From NCBI GenBank assembly GCA_003235435.1, contig QJWF01000256.1:1-7812 (forward strand): DNA of 7,812 bases, given 5' to 3'. Positions 1-6,731 of the stretch are shown piece after piece. The number at the start of each line of letters is the position of its first letter. Within the stretch, counting starts at the first letter, position 1. A program made the position numbers and the translations under genes. The notes under the pieces are model-generated. The model had not been told where the DNA came from and did not search any database. It was given only the letters and a program-made list of their open reading frames with translations. The stretch comes from Nitrosomonadales bacterium. Lineage in GTDB: Bacteria; Pseudomonadota; Gammaproteobacteria; Burkholderiales; Gallionellaceae.

Positions 1-2
1 TT

Positions 3-206
3 GCTTCGCCACCCATTCTGGGCGACACTCCCCCCAGCGCTGCCCCTGCCGAGCAGCGGCAGAAACAACGAACAGAACTCCCCGGTAAACCTGCAAACCG
101 CGTTTACCGAACCAGAGATCGGGCTGAAAAAGCAGACAAGCGGCCGCACTCGGAGCAGAAAGAGGAAGGTTTCAATGATCCCAGGCAGAGCCGGAAACGA
201 GAGTGA
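3..206 (+). CDS. C-terminal end of an unidentified hydrophilic protein (5' end outside window)
   Basis: The third forward frame is open from the window edge to a TGA at 204-206, giving 67 residues with no start codon inside the window. It begins ASPPILGDTPPSAAP and continues rich in Arg, Lys, Glu and Gln, ending RQSRKRE. That composition fits a disordered, basic C-terminal tail. I do not recognise a family. The first forward frame is also open from position 1 to a TGA at 214-216, but its product is less protein-like and uses many AGA/AGG codons. I therefore prefer frame 3 without certainty. Neither may be real. Confidence 0.35.
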   Translation, partial: ASPPILGDTPPSAAPAEQRQKQRTELPGKPANRVYRTRDRAEKADKRPHSEQKEEGFNDPRQSRKRE

Positions 207-611
207 GATTTTTTGAATGGTTGACCGGCAAGGCAGGGTGTTGCCAAACAGGGGGTACTGTCCGGCATATCTCCGAGGGATCGACTGCGAAAGCCCCAAT
301 ATAATCTTGTTGAATGACTGCTATCTCTGGCATTTCAGCGTCGTTCATTGAAAGCTTGGCAATTTTGCGCGCCATGTATTGTGACTGGCATAACGCAGCT
401 CCGATTTAGTATTGCGTCGCAAACCAAAACACCGTTACAGCCATACTAGCGTCCAGCCTCTCGGTTTTTTGAGCATGGTCGAATGCAATACGACTGCCGG
501 CGATGCAAACCCGGCCTGTTGCGTTCGATACCGGCTGCCTCACCGGATACCAGTATTGAACAATCGCCCGCGGCAATTGCACTTCAAAGTTTGGCCGCAT
601 AAGATGCGATT
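207..611. other. Gene-poor interval with no convincing coding sequence
   Basis: About 400 bases lie between the edge fragment and the HTH-ferredoxin-reductase gene. Several short frames cross it on both strands. The longest protein-like one is on the minus strand (375 down to 172, 67 aa, starting MARKIAKLSMNDAEMP). It has no recognisable family and no clear Shine-Dalgarno. A small hairpin can form at 227-245 (GGCAA paired with TTGCC). A TATAAT hexamer occurs at 300-305 without a good -35. No tRNA, known riboswitch or known small RNA is recognised. The last 40 bases carry the promoter of the next gene. Confidence 0.5.
577..605 (+). promoter_or_regulatory. Candidate promoter of the HTH-ferredoxin-reductase gene, apparently leaderless
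   Basis: TTGCAC (577-582) and TAAGAT (600-605) are separated by exactly 17 bases. They match the sigma-70 hexamers at 3/6 and 4/6 positions. Transcription would begin about 6-7 bases after 605, at or next to the ATG at 612. No Shine-Dalgarno precedes that ATG, which agrees with a leaderless mRNA. A near-perfect inverted repeat, GCGGCAA (570-576) and TTGGCCGC (591-598, one extra G), overlaps the element and could be an operator. Confidence 0.4.
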
Positions 612-2072
612 ATGAGCCACAAGTTACCTCTTTCCCGAGTCTCCAAACTGATAGGAATATCGCGCCGTGCATTGCAGGAAATGGTACGTGGCGGGTCTTT
701 GAATACCTTCGACGGAATGATCGAACTGGAGGAAATGCTACGCGCTTTTCCGGATGCCAAATGGGAAAATGATGCAGAATTCCGCCGCGTCACCGAGATC
801 AAGGAAAAGGCATTCGGCAAGCGAGTGTTCGAACGCGCCTTGCCGGACAAGGAAGTGCTGGCGGCGCGTCTTGCAGAACTTGGCAACGAATATGCTGCCA
901 GCCAAGCCATGCTGATGCATTACAGTCAGGTATTCTCGTGGCTGGACGGGAAGATCGATGAGCTTGCTGAAGACCAGAGTACCGAGACCATCCATGCGCT
1001 GCATACCTTGCGCGCATTTCTGCTGCGAAATATAAGCGAGCTTCCCTCGGATGCCGCGAAAGCTCAAGCGGCAATGGCGCAGGAAAGGATATCAAAAATC
1101 ATGTCTGCACACGTCACGATCCGGCCCAGCGGCCATGAATTCTTTGTCGAGGGAAGCGATACGCTTCTGGAAGCCGCCTTGCGTGCAGGCGTATCGCTCG
1201 ATTACGGATGCAGCAACGGCAATTGCGGCGAGTGCCGTGCGCGGCTGGTATCCGGAAAAGTCATGAAAGTGCGCGCCCATGATTATGTGTTGCACCAGGA
1301 CGAGAAGGATGCAGGGACGATCCTGTTATGTTCCTGTGCCGCCGTGGACGATGTGGTGATCGAAGCCAGTGTAGCGGGCGCACACGACATTCAGGAACAG
1401 CATCTGGAAGCCAAGGTCAAGTCGGTGGAAGTCTTCAACCCGGATATTGCCGCCCTGCATTTGTTGACACCGCGCAGCCAGCGCCTGCGCTTTCTTGCCG
1501 GTCAGTCGATGCAGTTGTCAGTGAATGGCTTAAGCGGATACTATGCAATAGCCAGTTGTCCTTGCGAGGACAGACATATCGAAATCCAGATTTTGCGTTC
1601 TTCAGGCGATGCATTTTCGGAACTCCTGTTCGGCAGTTTGAAAGCGAATGACCGCATAGAAATGCATGGACCTTACGGCGAATTCGTGCTGGATGATGCT
1701 TCCACGCGTCCGGTCATCTTTGTCGCTTTCGGTGTTGGCTTCGCACCGATCAAAAGTCTGATCCAGCATTCCATGTCGCTTGATCTGGCTGAGGCCATGG
1801 ATTTGCACTGGCTGGCAGATCAGGCGGGACACTATCAGACCAATCTTTGCCGATCCTGGGCCGATGCGCTGGACAATTTCAGGTATTTTCCTCATCCACA
1901 CGGAAACGACGTTGAAAAATCAGTGTCCGGCATCGTTGCGGCTTATCCAGACCTTAACAGCTATGACGTCTATGCGGCCGGTACGAAGGAACAACTCCGT
2001 ATCGCCAAGCGCATATTCCTGAAACAGGGATTGCCTGTGCAGCAATGGCGTGCCGGTGAAATCGATCAATAA
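612..2072 (+). CDS. MerR-like HTH / [2Fe-2S] ferredoxin / FNR-like reductase fusion protein
   Basis: This is a 486-aa soluble protein with three modules. Residues about 5-45 (LSRVSKLIGISRRALQEM, then a short wing) resemble a MerR/excisionase helix-turn-helix. Residues 50-160 form a helical, charged linker. Residues about 165-255 are a plant-type ferredoxin domain with C200-x4-C205-x2-C208 and C240 in an LLCSC motif (C242 is also possible). Residues about 262-480 follow the FAD and NAD(P) domain layout of CDP-6-deoxyglucoseen/phenol hydroxylase reductases. The expected role is electron transfer between NAD(P)H, flavin and the cluster. However, the FAD motif RxYS reads G309-Y-Y-A312, the GGTGIAP loop reads FGVGFAP (373-379), and the CGPP motif reads AGTK (456-459). 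Cofactor use may therefore be altered. The HTH suggests redox-linked DNA or partner binding, which is inference. ATG 612 is chosen because it keeps the whole HTH. No Shine-Dalgarno is seen, and a promoter ends just upstream. No partner oxygenase gene is adjacent. Confidence 0.9.
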   Translation: MSHKLPLSRVSKLIGISRRALQEMVRGGSLNTFDGMIELEEMLRAFPDAKWENDAEFRRVTEIKEKAFGKRVFERALPDKEVLAARLAELGNEYAASQAMLMHYSQVFSWLDGKIDELAEDQSTETIHALHTLRAFLLRNISELPSDAAKAQAAMAQERISKIMSAHVTIRPSGHEFFVEGSDTLLEAALRAGVSLDYGCSNGNCGECRARLVSGKVMKVRAHDYVLHQDEKDAGTILLCSCAAVDDVVIEASVAGAHDIQEQHLEAKVKSVEVFNPDIAALHLLTPRSQRLRFLAGQSMQLSVNGLSGYYAIASCPCEDRHIEIQILRSSGDAFSELLFGSLKANDRIEMHGPYGEFVLDDASTRPVIFVAFGVGFAPIKSLIQHSMSLDLAEAMDLHWLADQAGHYQTNLCRSWADALDNFRYFPHPHGNDVEKSVSGIVAAYPDLNSYDVYAAGTKEQLRIAKRIFLKQGLPVQQWRAGEIDQ

Positions 2073-2115
2073 ATTACCGTGTTGAAGCACAAAAACTGAT
2101 AGATTACGCACACAA

Positions 2116-2147
2116 TATTGCTTCAGTGACAGCAATACTTTTGGTTT
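2116..2147 (+). terminator. Weak candidate Rho-independent terminator after the fusion gene
   Basis: TATTGCT (2116-2122) pairs perfectly with AGCAATA (2131-2137) around an 8-base loop. CTTTTGGTTTT follows. The 7-bp stem has only two G-C pairs and the T tract is interrupted, so it would be a weak terminator. The left arm also overlaps TGCTTCA (2119-2125), which can pair with TGAAGCA (2083-2089) instead. Confidence 0.3.
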
Positions 2148-2190
2148 TACCTTGAACAGCTGGTGTTGTCATAAGAGTTTTATTATTTGC

Positions 2191-2195
2191 AGGAG
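2191..2195 (+). promoter_or_regulatory. Ribosome-binding site of the MgtC-family gene
   Basis: AGGAG lies six bases before the ATG at 2202. This is the clearest Shine-Dalgarno in the window. It decides against the upstream TTG at 2187, because the motif would fall inside that longer coding frame. Confidence 0.75.
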
Positions 2196-2201
2196 AGCTT
2201 C

Positions 2202-2951
2202 ATGGCATTGTTGTCCCTCGATTCCCTGGCATCCTACTGGTCGACATCCGTCGTCGAAGCAAACATCCTGGTATTCTTTGATCTTGTCGGCGCACTGCTA
2301 TTGGGCTTGCTGGTTGGCTACGAGCGTACATACCATGGCAGAGCGGCGGGCATGCGCACCTACGGGTTGGTATGCCTCGCTTCCGCCGCGCTGACTTCGA
2401 TCGTCGGCCATCCTGAGTTGTGGTTCGGAGGGCTTAGCCAGATGGTGGCTTACCCGGACGTAACCCGGGTTATACAGGGTATCGTCACCGGCATCGGTTT
2501 TCTCTGTGCCGGCGTGATAATAAAAGAGGGATTCTCCATCAGCGGACTGACCACCGCCGCCTCCATCTGGGCAGCATCGGCGATCGGGATCCTGGTCGGG
2601 ATCGGTTTCTATTTTGCCGCAATCACCCTTTCCGTCATTTCTGCCAGCGTGATGATGTGGATTTCCAAACTTGAGGCATGGCTGCCATCACGGCTGGCCA
2701 TAGCCGTTGCATTGACTTTCCGGCATGGGTTCGAACCCAGTGAACAACTGGTATCCGATGCGATTCGCGGATATGGCTACAAGATCGCAGCAGGGACTCT
2801 GGTTATCAGCAACAGCGATGCAGGGCAAGTGTGGCAATTTGCGGCTTTTGCTGTGCGTAACGATACCAGCTACTCGATTCCCATCATTTCAAGGGAACTA
2901 TCCAAGATCAGCGGTGTGGAAAAATTCCAGCTTTCCTTTGCCAGAAACTGA
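2202..2951 (+). CDS. MgtC/SapB family inner-membrane protein
   Basis: This 249-aa protein matches the MgtC/SapB family, which is linked to magnesium limitation, acid tolerance, membrane potential and, in pathogens, survival in macrophages. Its exact activity is not settled for most members. About five hydrophobic segments are visible (near residues 22-40, 52-68, 88-105, 115-133 and 135-155). The family signatures are clear: GLLVGYERTYHGRAAGMRT (35-53), then IVTGIGFLCAG (94-104) and GLTTAASIWAASAIG (115-129). The usual FLGAG reads FLCAG here. Residues about 165-249 form a soluble C-terminal domain, ACT-like in relatives. The ATG at 2202 is preferred over an in-frame TTG at 2187 because AGGAG (2191-2195) lies six bases before it. 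It is separated by 129 bases from the upstream gene and converges with the cyclase gene. I see no good promoter, so co-transcription through the weak upstream terminator is possible. Confidence 0.93.
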   Translation: MALLSLDSLASYWSTSVVEANILVFFDLVGALLLGLLVGYERTYHGRAAGMRTYGLVCLASAALTSIVGHPELWFGGLSQMVAYPDVTRVIQGIVTGIGFLCAGVIIKEGFSISGLTTAASIWAASAIGILVGIGFYFAAITLSVISASVMMWISKLEAWLPSRLAIAVALTFRHGFEPSEQLVSDAIRGYGYKIAAGTLVISNSDAGQVWQFAAFAVRNDTSYSIPIISRELSKISGVEKFQLSFARN

Positions 2952-3015
2952 GACATTGAAAGCCAACCACGTCGGAATCAACGCTGCGAGCATGATGGAA
3001 ACACCGCAAAGTCTG

Positions 3016-3594
3016 TCAGCCCTCTTCCTCGTGCTTGCGCTGCGCAGGTGTGCCGGCACGGGGAATCTGCTTCATGTCGGGTGACCATATGACCAGAAAA
3101 ATATCGAAAGGTGCTGGCCTGCCTTTGAGTTCGGCGCGCTCAATCTTGCTCGTCTTTTCCCTCAGATCGGGCGGAAGAATATCTACCACGGCTTGTGTCA
3201 CCAAGATTTGGCTTGTTCTGGTAGTTGCAGTTACCCGCGCTGCCAGGTTTACCGTATCGCCGTACACGTCGCCAGAATGGCGCAGCACTTTGCCATAGTG
3301 AAAACCCACGCGAATATGTATCGGTTCGCCATTCTGGTATCTGGCATTCTCCACCGCGCTTTGCATCGCACAGGCAGCATGAAAAGCCTGTTCGGCTGTC
3401 GGAAAGGTACACATGACCTCATCGCCGATGATTTTAATCAAGGTGCCCTGATAGCCGGGAAGCACGCTGGTCATCACGCCGATACATTGCGATATCGACT
3501 GGTGTGCCTGCTCATCGCCCAGTTTTTCGTATAGTTCTGAACTGCCGGAAATATCGGCAAACAAAACCGCCAGTGCTTCATGATTTCCTGACAT
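3016..3594 (-). CDS. Stand-alone class III adenylate/guanylate cyclase
   Basis: The 192-aa product is essentially one nucleotidyl cyclase catalytic domain, which makes cAMP (or cGMP) from the matching triphosphate. The first metal-binding Asp is D14 in VLFADISGSSELYE. The second is D58 in KIIGDEVMCTF, with K54 in the usual base-recognition position. GDVYGDTVNLAARV (108-121) supplies N116 and R120, expected to stabilise the transition state. The DT pair (113-114) resembles bicarbonate-responsive class IIIb enzymes, so adenylate cyclase is more likely than guanylate, but this is not proven. No membrane, FHA, HAMP or other sensor domain is present. After residue 165 there is only a short charged tail ending HEEEG. 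I chose ATG 3594, which lies just before the domain. An in-frame TTG at 3648 would add 18 residues. A minus-strand TACAAT (3631-3626) lies inside that extension and would exclude it if used. The stop is 64 bases from the convergent MgtC-family gene. Confidence 0.9.
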   Translation of the reverse strand: MSGNHEALAVLFADISGSSELYEKLGDEQAHQSISQCIGVMTSVLPGYQGTLIKIIGDEVMCTFPTAEQAFHAACAMQSAVENARYQNGEPIHIRVGFHYGKVLRHSGDVYGDTVNLAARVTATTRTSQILVTQAVVDILPPDLREKTSKIERAELKGRPAPFDIFLVIWSPDMKQIPRAGTPAQRKHEEEG

Positions 3595-3690
3595 TTGGCG
3601 CCACCAGTTCGTTGCAACGCTGCGGATTGTAAACGATAAACCAGCCAAATTGGTCAGGAATTTTTCGCGGCCATGACAGCGCTGTTGCTT

Positions 3691-4245
3691 TCATCTAACA
3701 TCCGAACTTGAACTGCGAAGCAGAATCTGCGGCTTGATCTCTATCATTCCTGCAGCGCTGGTCATCATGATGCGGCCTTCCTGAATCGTGCATTGCAATT
3801 GCATGTTGCGACTGACAAACGCGGAAAAGGTCTGTGTGGTATCGCAAGTCAGATTGAGCACGAAGAGGTTATTCTGGCGTTGCAGTTTGTCGCTATTCTC
3901 GTTCCACCAGATTCCTGCTGCCCGCCCATAACTGACCACCACCTGGTCGGCTCGTCCGCAGGCCTTGCGGATGAGACGCATGTCAGGCAAGCCAACCTCG
4001 ATCCAGCGCTTTATCCTGCCTGTCAGATCCTTGAGCCACAGGTCTGGTTCTTCATCGTTGCTGATGCCCTTTCCGAAAACCAAGCCTTCCTCCGCAAACA
4101 GCGCAAAAGCCGACACCCGCACCATCATGCGTTCATCGGTCTCGGAAGGATGCCGTGCCAGAGTAAGCACATGGTCGGCGTAATAGTGACGATCCATGTC
4201 GGCAATCTGGAGGGTAGCCTTGAATACAGTTGCTTTTATGGCCAT
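3691..4245 (-). CDS. yaeQ: YaeQ family protein
   Basis: This 184-aa protein is recognisable as YaeQ, close in length to the 181-aa E. coli protein. Matching features are the opening MAIKATVFKATLQIADMDR, the family signature LARHPSETDERMMVR, the central DEEPDLWLKD, WIEVGLPDMRLIRKACG, and the C-terminal MQLQCTIQEG. YaeQ has a PD-(D/E)XK nuclease-like fold. E. coli YaeQ has been associated with suppressing loss of the transcription factor RfaH, but its biochemical function remains unclear. The ATG at 4245 aligns with the E. coli start. An ATG at 4281 would add 12 residues without homology and would overlap a possible -10 element. Neither start has a strong Shine-Dalgarno. The cyclase gene follows on the same strand after about 96 bases, so the two may share a transcript. 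It is divergent from hemA. Confidence 0.95.
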   Translation of the reverse strand: MAIKATVFKATLQIADMDRHYYADHVLTLARHPSETDERMMVRVSAFALFAEEGLVFGKGISNDEEPDLWLKDLTGRIKRWIEVGLPDMRLIRKACGRADQVVVSYGRAAGIWWNENSDKLQRQNNLFVLNLTCDTTQTFSAFVSRNMQLQCTIQEGRIMMTSAAGMIEIKPQILLRSSSSDVR

Positions 4246-4314
4246 CCGGGGAATGATAAATTGGGTATTTCGGCCATGCATTCTATTCGACTTCCCGGTA
4301 TCCCGCCGGATGGC
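4241..4314. repeat. Spaced perfect 9-bp inverted repeat across the yaeQ-hemA divergent region
   Basis: GCCATCCGG (4241-4249) is the exact reverse complement of CCGGATGGC (4306-4314), with 56 bases between them. The left arm contains the yaeQ start codon and the right arm overlaps the predicted hemA -35. It could be paired sites for a regulator or an RNA pairing element. It could also be chance. Confidence 0.4.
4280..4285 (-). promoter_or_regulatory. Possible -10 element for yaeQ
   Basis: Read on the minus strand, this is TAGAAT, five of six matches to the sigma-70 -10. It would place the transcript start near 4273 and give a leader of about 28 bases before ATG 4245. The hexamer 17 bases upstream is a poor -35, so the call is tentative. 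Confidence 0.25.
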
Positions 4315-4339
4315 ATTGCGCCGCCGTTCCGACTATAAT
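4310..4339 (+). promoter_or_regulatory. Promoter of the hemA-prfA-prmC operon
   Basis: A perfect TATAAT (4334-4339) is preceded by ATGGCA (4310-4315), 4/6 to the -35 consensus, with an 18-base spacer. Transcription would begin near 4346, leaving a leader of about 30 bases before the hemA ATG. The -35 overlaps the right arm of a 9-bp inverted repeat, CCGGATGGC at 4306-4314. Confidence 0.6.
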
Positions 4340-4376
4340 CCGCCCCCAATACTGACTTACTGTTGGAATACTCGGA

Positions 4377-5630
4377 ATGCAGTTATTCACCTTTGGTATC
4401 AACCATCAAACGGCGCCGTTGGCAGTGCGCGAACAGGTCGCGTTCAACGCAGACGGGATGGAGAACGCCTTGCGCGATCTGGTCGATAACGGCGCTGCCA
4501 AGGAAGCCGCTATCCTTTCGACTTGCAACCGCATGGAATTGTATTGCAACGCAGAACAGCCCGAACACGCAATCGATTGGCTGGCGCAGTATCATAATCT
4601 GCCACGCAAAGATATCGATCCTTACCTTTACACCTTGCCGCGCGAACAGGCGGTCAAGCATTCATTTCGCGTGGCCAGCGGCCTTGATTCGATGGTGCTG
4701 GGCGAGCCGCAGATCCTCGGGCAGATGAAACAAGCTGTTCGTCAGGCCGAACAGGCCGGCACGCTGGGATTCCTTTTGCACAAATTGTTCCAGCGCACCT
4801 TTTCGGTCGCCAAGGATGTGCGCACCCAGACCGAGATTGGCGCAAACCTTGTCTCGATGGCTGCCGCAGCTGTAAGGCTTGCCGAGCGGATATTCCCAAG
4901 TATCTCCGAACAGCGCGTGTTGTTTATCGGCGCCGGAGAGATGATAGAACTGAACGCAGTGCATTTTGCGGCACGTTCGCCCAAGCACATCACCGTCGCC
5001 AACCGGACCATCGAACGCGCACAGGTGCTGGCACGGCGAATCAATGGCCATGCGATCACCCTGACCGATCTGCCGGAACAACTGGCGCAGCACGACATCA
5101 TCGTCACCTGCACGGCCAGTCCGCTTCCTATCCTGGGCAAAGGCATGGTGGAACGCGCTCTGAAAGCACGAAAGCATCGCCCTTTGTTCATAGTCGATCT
5201 GGCCGTACCGCGCGACGTGGAAGTTGAAGTTGCCGAACTGAACGATGTATTCCTGTATAGCGTTGACGATATCGCGGAAGTGGTAAAGGACGGACTGGAT
5301 GCGCGCCAGGGCGCAGTAAAAGAAGCTGAAGTGATCATTGATTCAAGCGTGTCCGAGTTCATTCACTGGATGGAATCGCGCGAAGTCGTACCGGTCATAC
5401 GCGCATTGCGCGATCATGCCGAACGCAACCGCCGCCACGAACTGGAAAAGGCTTTGCGCCTGCTGGCAAAAGGCGACAATCCCGAAAAGGTGCTTGAAGC
5501 AATGAGCAGCAGCCTGACCAACAAGTTCCTGCACGCACCGACCCATGCACTGAACCATGTGCATAGCGGTGACCGCGAAGCTTTCCTCGAGGTTATCCAT
5601 CGCCTTTACCACATTCAATCCGAAGAATAA
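4377..5630 (+). CDS. hemA: Glutamyl-tRNA reductase
   Basis: This cytoplasmic enzyme reduces the glutamate carried on tRNA(Glu) to glutamate-1-semialdehyde with NADPH. It is the first committed step of C5-pathway tetrapyrrole (heme, siroheme, cobalamin) synthesis. The product is 417 aa, the usual length. The N-terminal catalytic domain has [14 protein letters not shown] and the active-site C50 in [11 protein letters not shown], where the thioester forms. It also has H95 in the conserved segment leading to [17 protein letters not shown] (100-116). The NADPH domain shows FIGAGEM (183-189) and ANRT (208-211). The C-terminal part (about 320-417) is the helical dimerisation domain. ATG 4377 gives the canonical N-terminus. 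Only a weak GGA lies upstream. It leads a likely operon, with prfA 12 bases downstream. HemL, the next enzyme, is not encoded here. Confidence 0.98.
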   Translation: MQLFTFGINHQTAPLAVREQVAFNADGMENALRDLVDNGAAKEAAILSTCNRMELYCNAEQPEHAIDWLAQYHNLPRKDIDPYLYTLPREQAVKHSFRVASGLDSMVLGEPQILGQMKQAVRQAEQAGTLGFLLHKLFQRTFSVAKDVRTQTEIGANLVSMAAAAVRLAERIFPSISEQRVLFIGAGEMIELNAVHFAARSPKHITVANRTIERAQVLARRINGHAITLTDLPEQLAQHDIIVTCTASPLPILGKGMVERALKARKHRPLFIVDLAVPRDVEVEVAELNDVFLYSVDDIAEVVKDGLDARQGAVKEAEVIIDSSVSEFIHWMESREVVPVIRALRDHAERNRRHELEKALRLLAKGDNPEKVLEAMSSSLTNKFLHAPTHALNHVHSGDREAFLEVIHRLYHIQSEE

Positions 5631-5642
5631 GCAACGGGCAGA

Positions 5643-6731
5643 ATGAATCCCAGTATCGCCGCCAAGCTCGCTCAACTGAGCGAGCGTCTGCTCGAAGTCA
5701 ACCAACTTCTGAGCACCGAAGAAGCCACACGGAATATGGATTCGTTCCGCAAGCTGAACCGCGAGCGCGCCGAACTCGAACCGGTGGTGGAGCTGTATCA
5801 AGCCTACCAGGCCTGCCAGGCTGACATCTCAACTGCGCAGGACATGCTCGGTGACCCGGACATGCGCGAATTCGCCGAAGCCGAGATCAGTCACGGACAG
5901 GAACGATTGGCGCAATTAAGCGGCGAGTTGCAATTGCAGTTGCTGCCCAAGGATCCGAATGACGAGCGCAGTGTGTTTCTGGAAATACGCGCCGGAACCG
6001 GAGGCGATGAAGCGGCGCTGTTCGCCGGCGATCTGTTCCGCATGTATTCCCGTTTCGCCGAGCGCAAGCGCTGGCAGGTCGAGGTGATCTCGGAAAGCCC
6101 CGGCGAGATGGGCGGTTACAAGGAGATCATCGCGCGTATTGTCGGCCAAGGCGCATACTCGGTGCTGAAATTCGAATCCGGCGCTCACCGCGTTCAGCGT
6201 GTGCCCGCCACGGAAACACAGGGCCGCGTCCACACTTCGGCTTGTACCGTGGCGGTCATGCCGGAAGTGGATGAAGTCAACGACGTGGTGCTTAATCCCG
6301 CCGATCTGCGCATTGATACGTTCCGTGCGTCCGGTGCCGGGGGCCAGCACATCAACAAGACAGATTCTGCCGTGCGCATCATGCATATTCCGACCGGTGT
6401 GGTGGTGGAATGCCAGGACGGGCGTTCGCAACACCAGAACAAGGCACAGGCGATGCGTGTTCTTGCGGCACGCATCAAGGACGCACAAATACACGAACAG
6501 AATGCAAAGACCGCGGCAACCCGCAAGAGCCTGGTCGGCAGCGGCGACCGTTCCGAACGCATCCGCACCTACAATTTCCCCCAGGGCCGTGTCACCGATC
6601 ACCGCATCAATCTGACGCTTTATAAGATGGATGCGATCATGGACGGCGATATCGGCGAACTCACCGGCGCGTTGATGGCCGAACATCAGGCAGAGCAACT
6701 CGCCGCAATGGCGGAAGATGTCCTCCAGTAG
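5643..6731 (+). CDS. prfA: Peptide chain release factor 1
   Basis: RF1 reads UAA and UAG in the ribosomal A site and triggers hydrolysis of peptidyl-tRNA. At 362 aa it has the normal length. The codon-recognition segment contains PAT (188-190) in [17 protein letters not shown]. This is the PxT motif that marks RF1; RF2 has SPF. The catalytic GGQ is at 233-235 in [19 protein letters not shown], and Q235 is the residue methylated by PrmC. The acidic helical domain 1 occupies about residues 1-100, followed by [17 protein letters not shown]. The start at 5643 is 12 bases after the hemA stop with only a weak purine-rich signal, so translational coupling to hemA is likely. Its TAG stop lies inside the start of prmC. 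TAG is a codon RF1 itself reads. Confidence 0.98.
   Translation: MNPSIAAKLAQLSERLLEVNQLLSTEEATRNMDSFRKLNRERAELEPVVELYQAYQACQADISTAQDMLGDPDMREFAEAEISHGQERLAQLSGELQLQLLPKDPNDERSVFLEIRAGTGGDEAALFAGDLFRMYSRFAERKRWQVEVISESPGEMGGYKEIIARIVGQGAYSVLKFESGAHRVQRVPATETQGRVHTSACTVAVMPEVDEVNDVVLNPADLRIDTFRASGAGGQHINKTDSAVRIMHIPTGVVVECQDGRSQHQNKAQAMRVLAARIKDAQIHEQNAKTAATRKSLVGSGDRSERIRTYNFPQGRVTDHRINLTLYKMDAIMDGDIGELTGALMAEHQAEQLAAMAEDVLQ

Noticed and set aside
295..306. TATAAT at 300-305 as a promoter
   Set aside because: No -35-like hexamer at 16-18 bases upstream and no supported gene downstream within reach.
172..375. Minus-strand 67-aa frame as a small gene
   Set aside because: No recognised family, no clear Shine-Dalgarno before its ATG, and no codon bias. 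It partly overlaps the left-edge frame. Kept only as a note in the intergenic entry.
406..615. Opposed short frames on both strands before the fusion gene
   Set aside because: Their products look random (many Cys, His and Arg in no pattern), and they overlap each other and the promoter of the next gene.
2725..2740. A tRNA T-arm-like palindrome (GGGTTCGAACCC)
   Set aside because: It lies inside the MgtC-family coding sequence (residues around HGFEP). There is no acceptor stem, D-arm or anticodon arm around it.
3595..3648. TTG-initiated 18-residue extension of the cyclase
   Set aside because: The extension precedes a complete catalytic domain, lacks a Shine-Dalgarno, and a possible -10 (TACAAT on the minus strand) lies within it.
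3793..4338. Long + strand frame of 181 codons opposite yaeQ
   Set aside because: It is antisense to a clearly recognised YaeQ gene and its translation is rich in His, Pro and Cys without domain signals.
4381..4389. DnaA-box-like TTATTCACC at the hemA start
   Set aside because: A single imperfect site inside coding sequence with no AT-rich region or repeated boxes does not suggest an origin.
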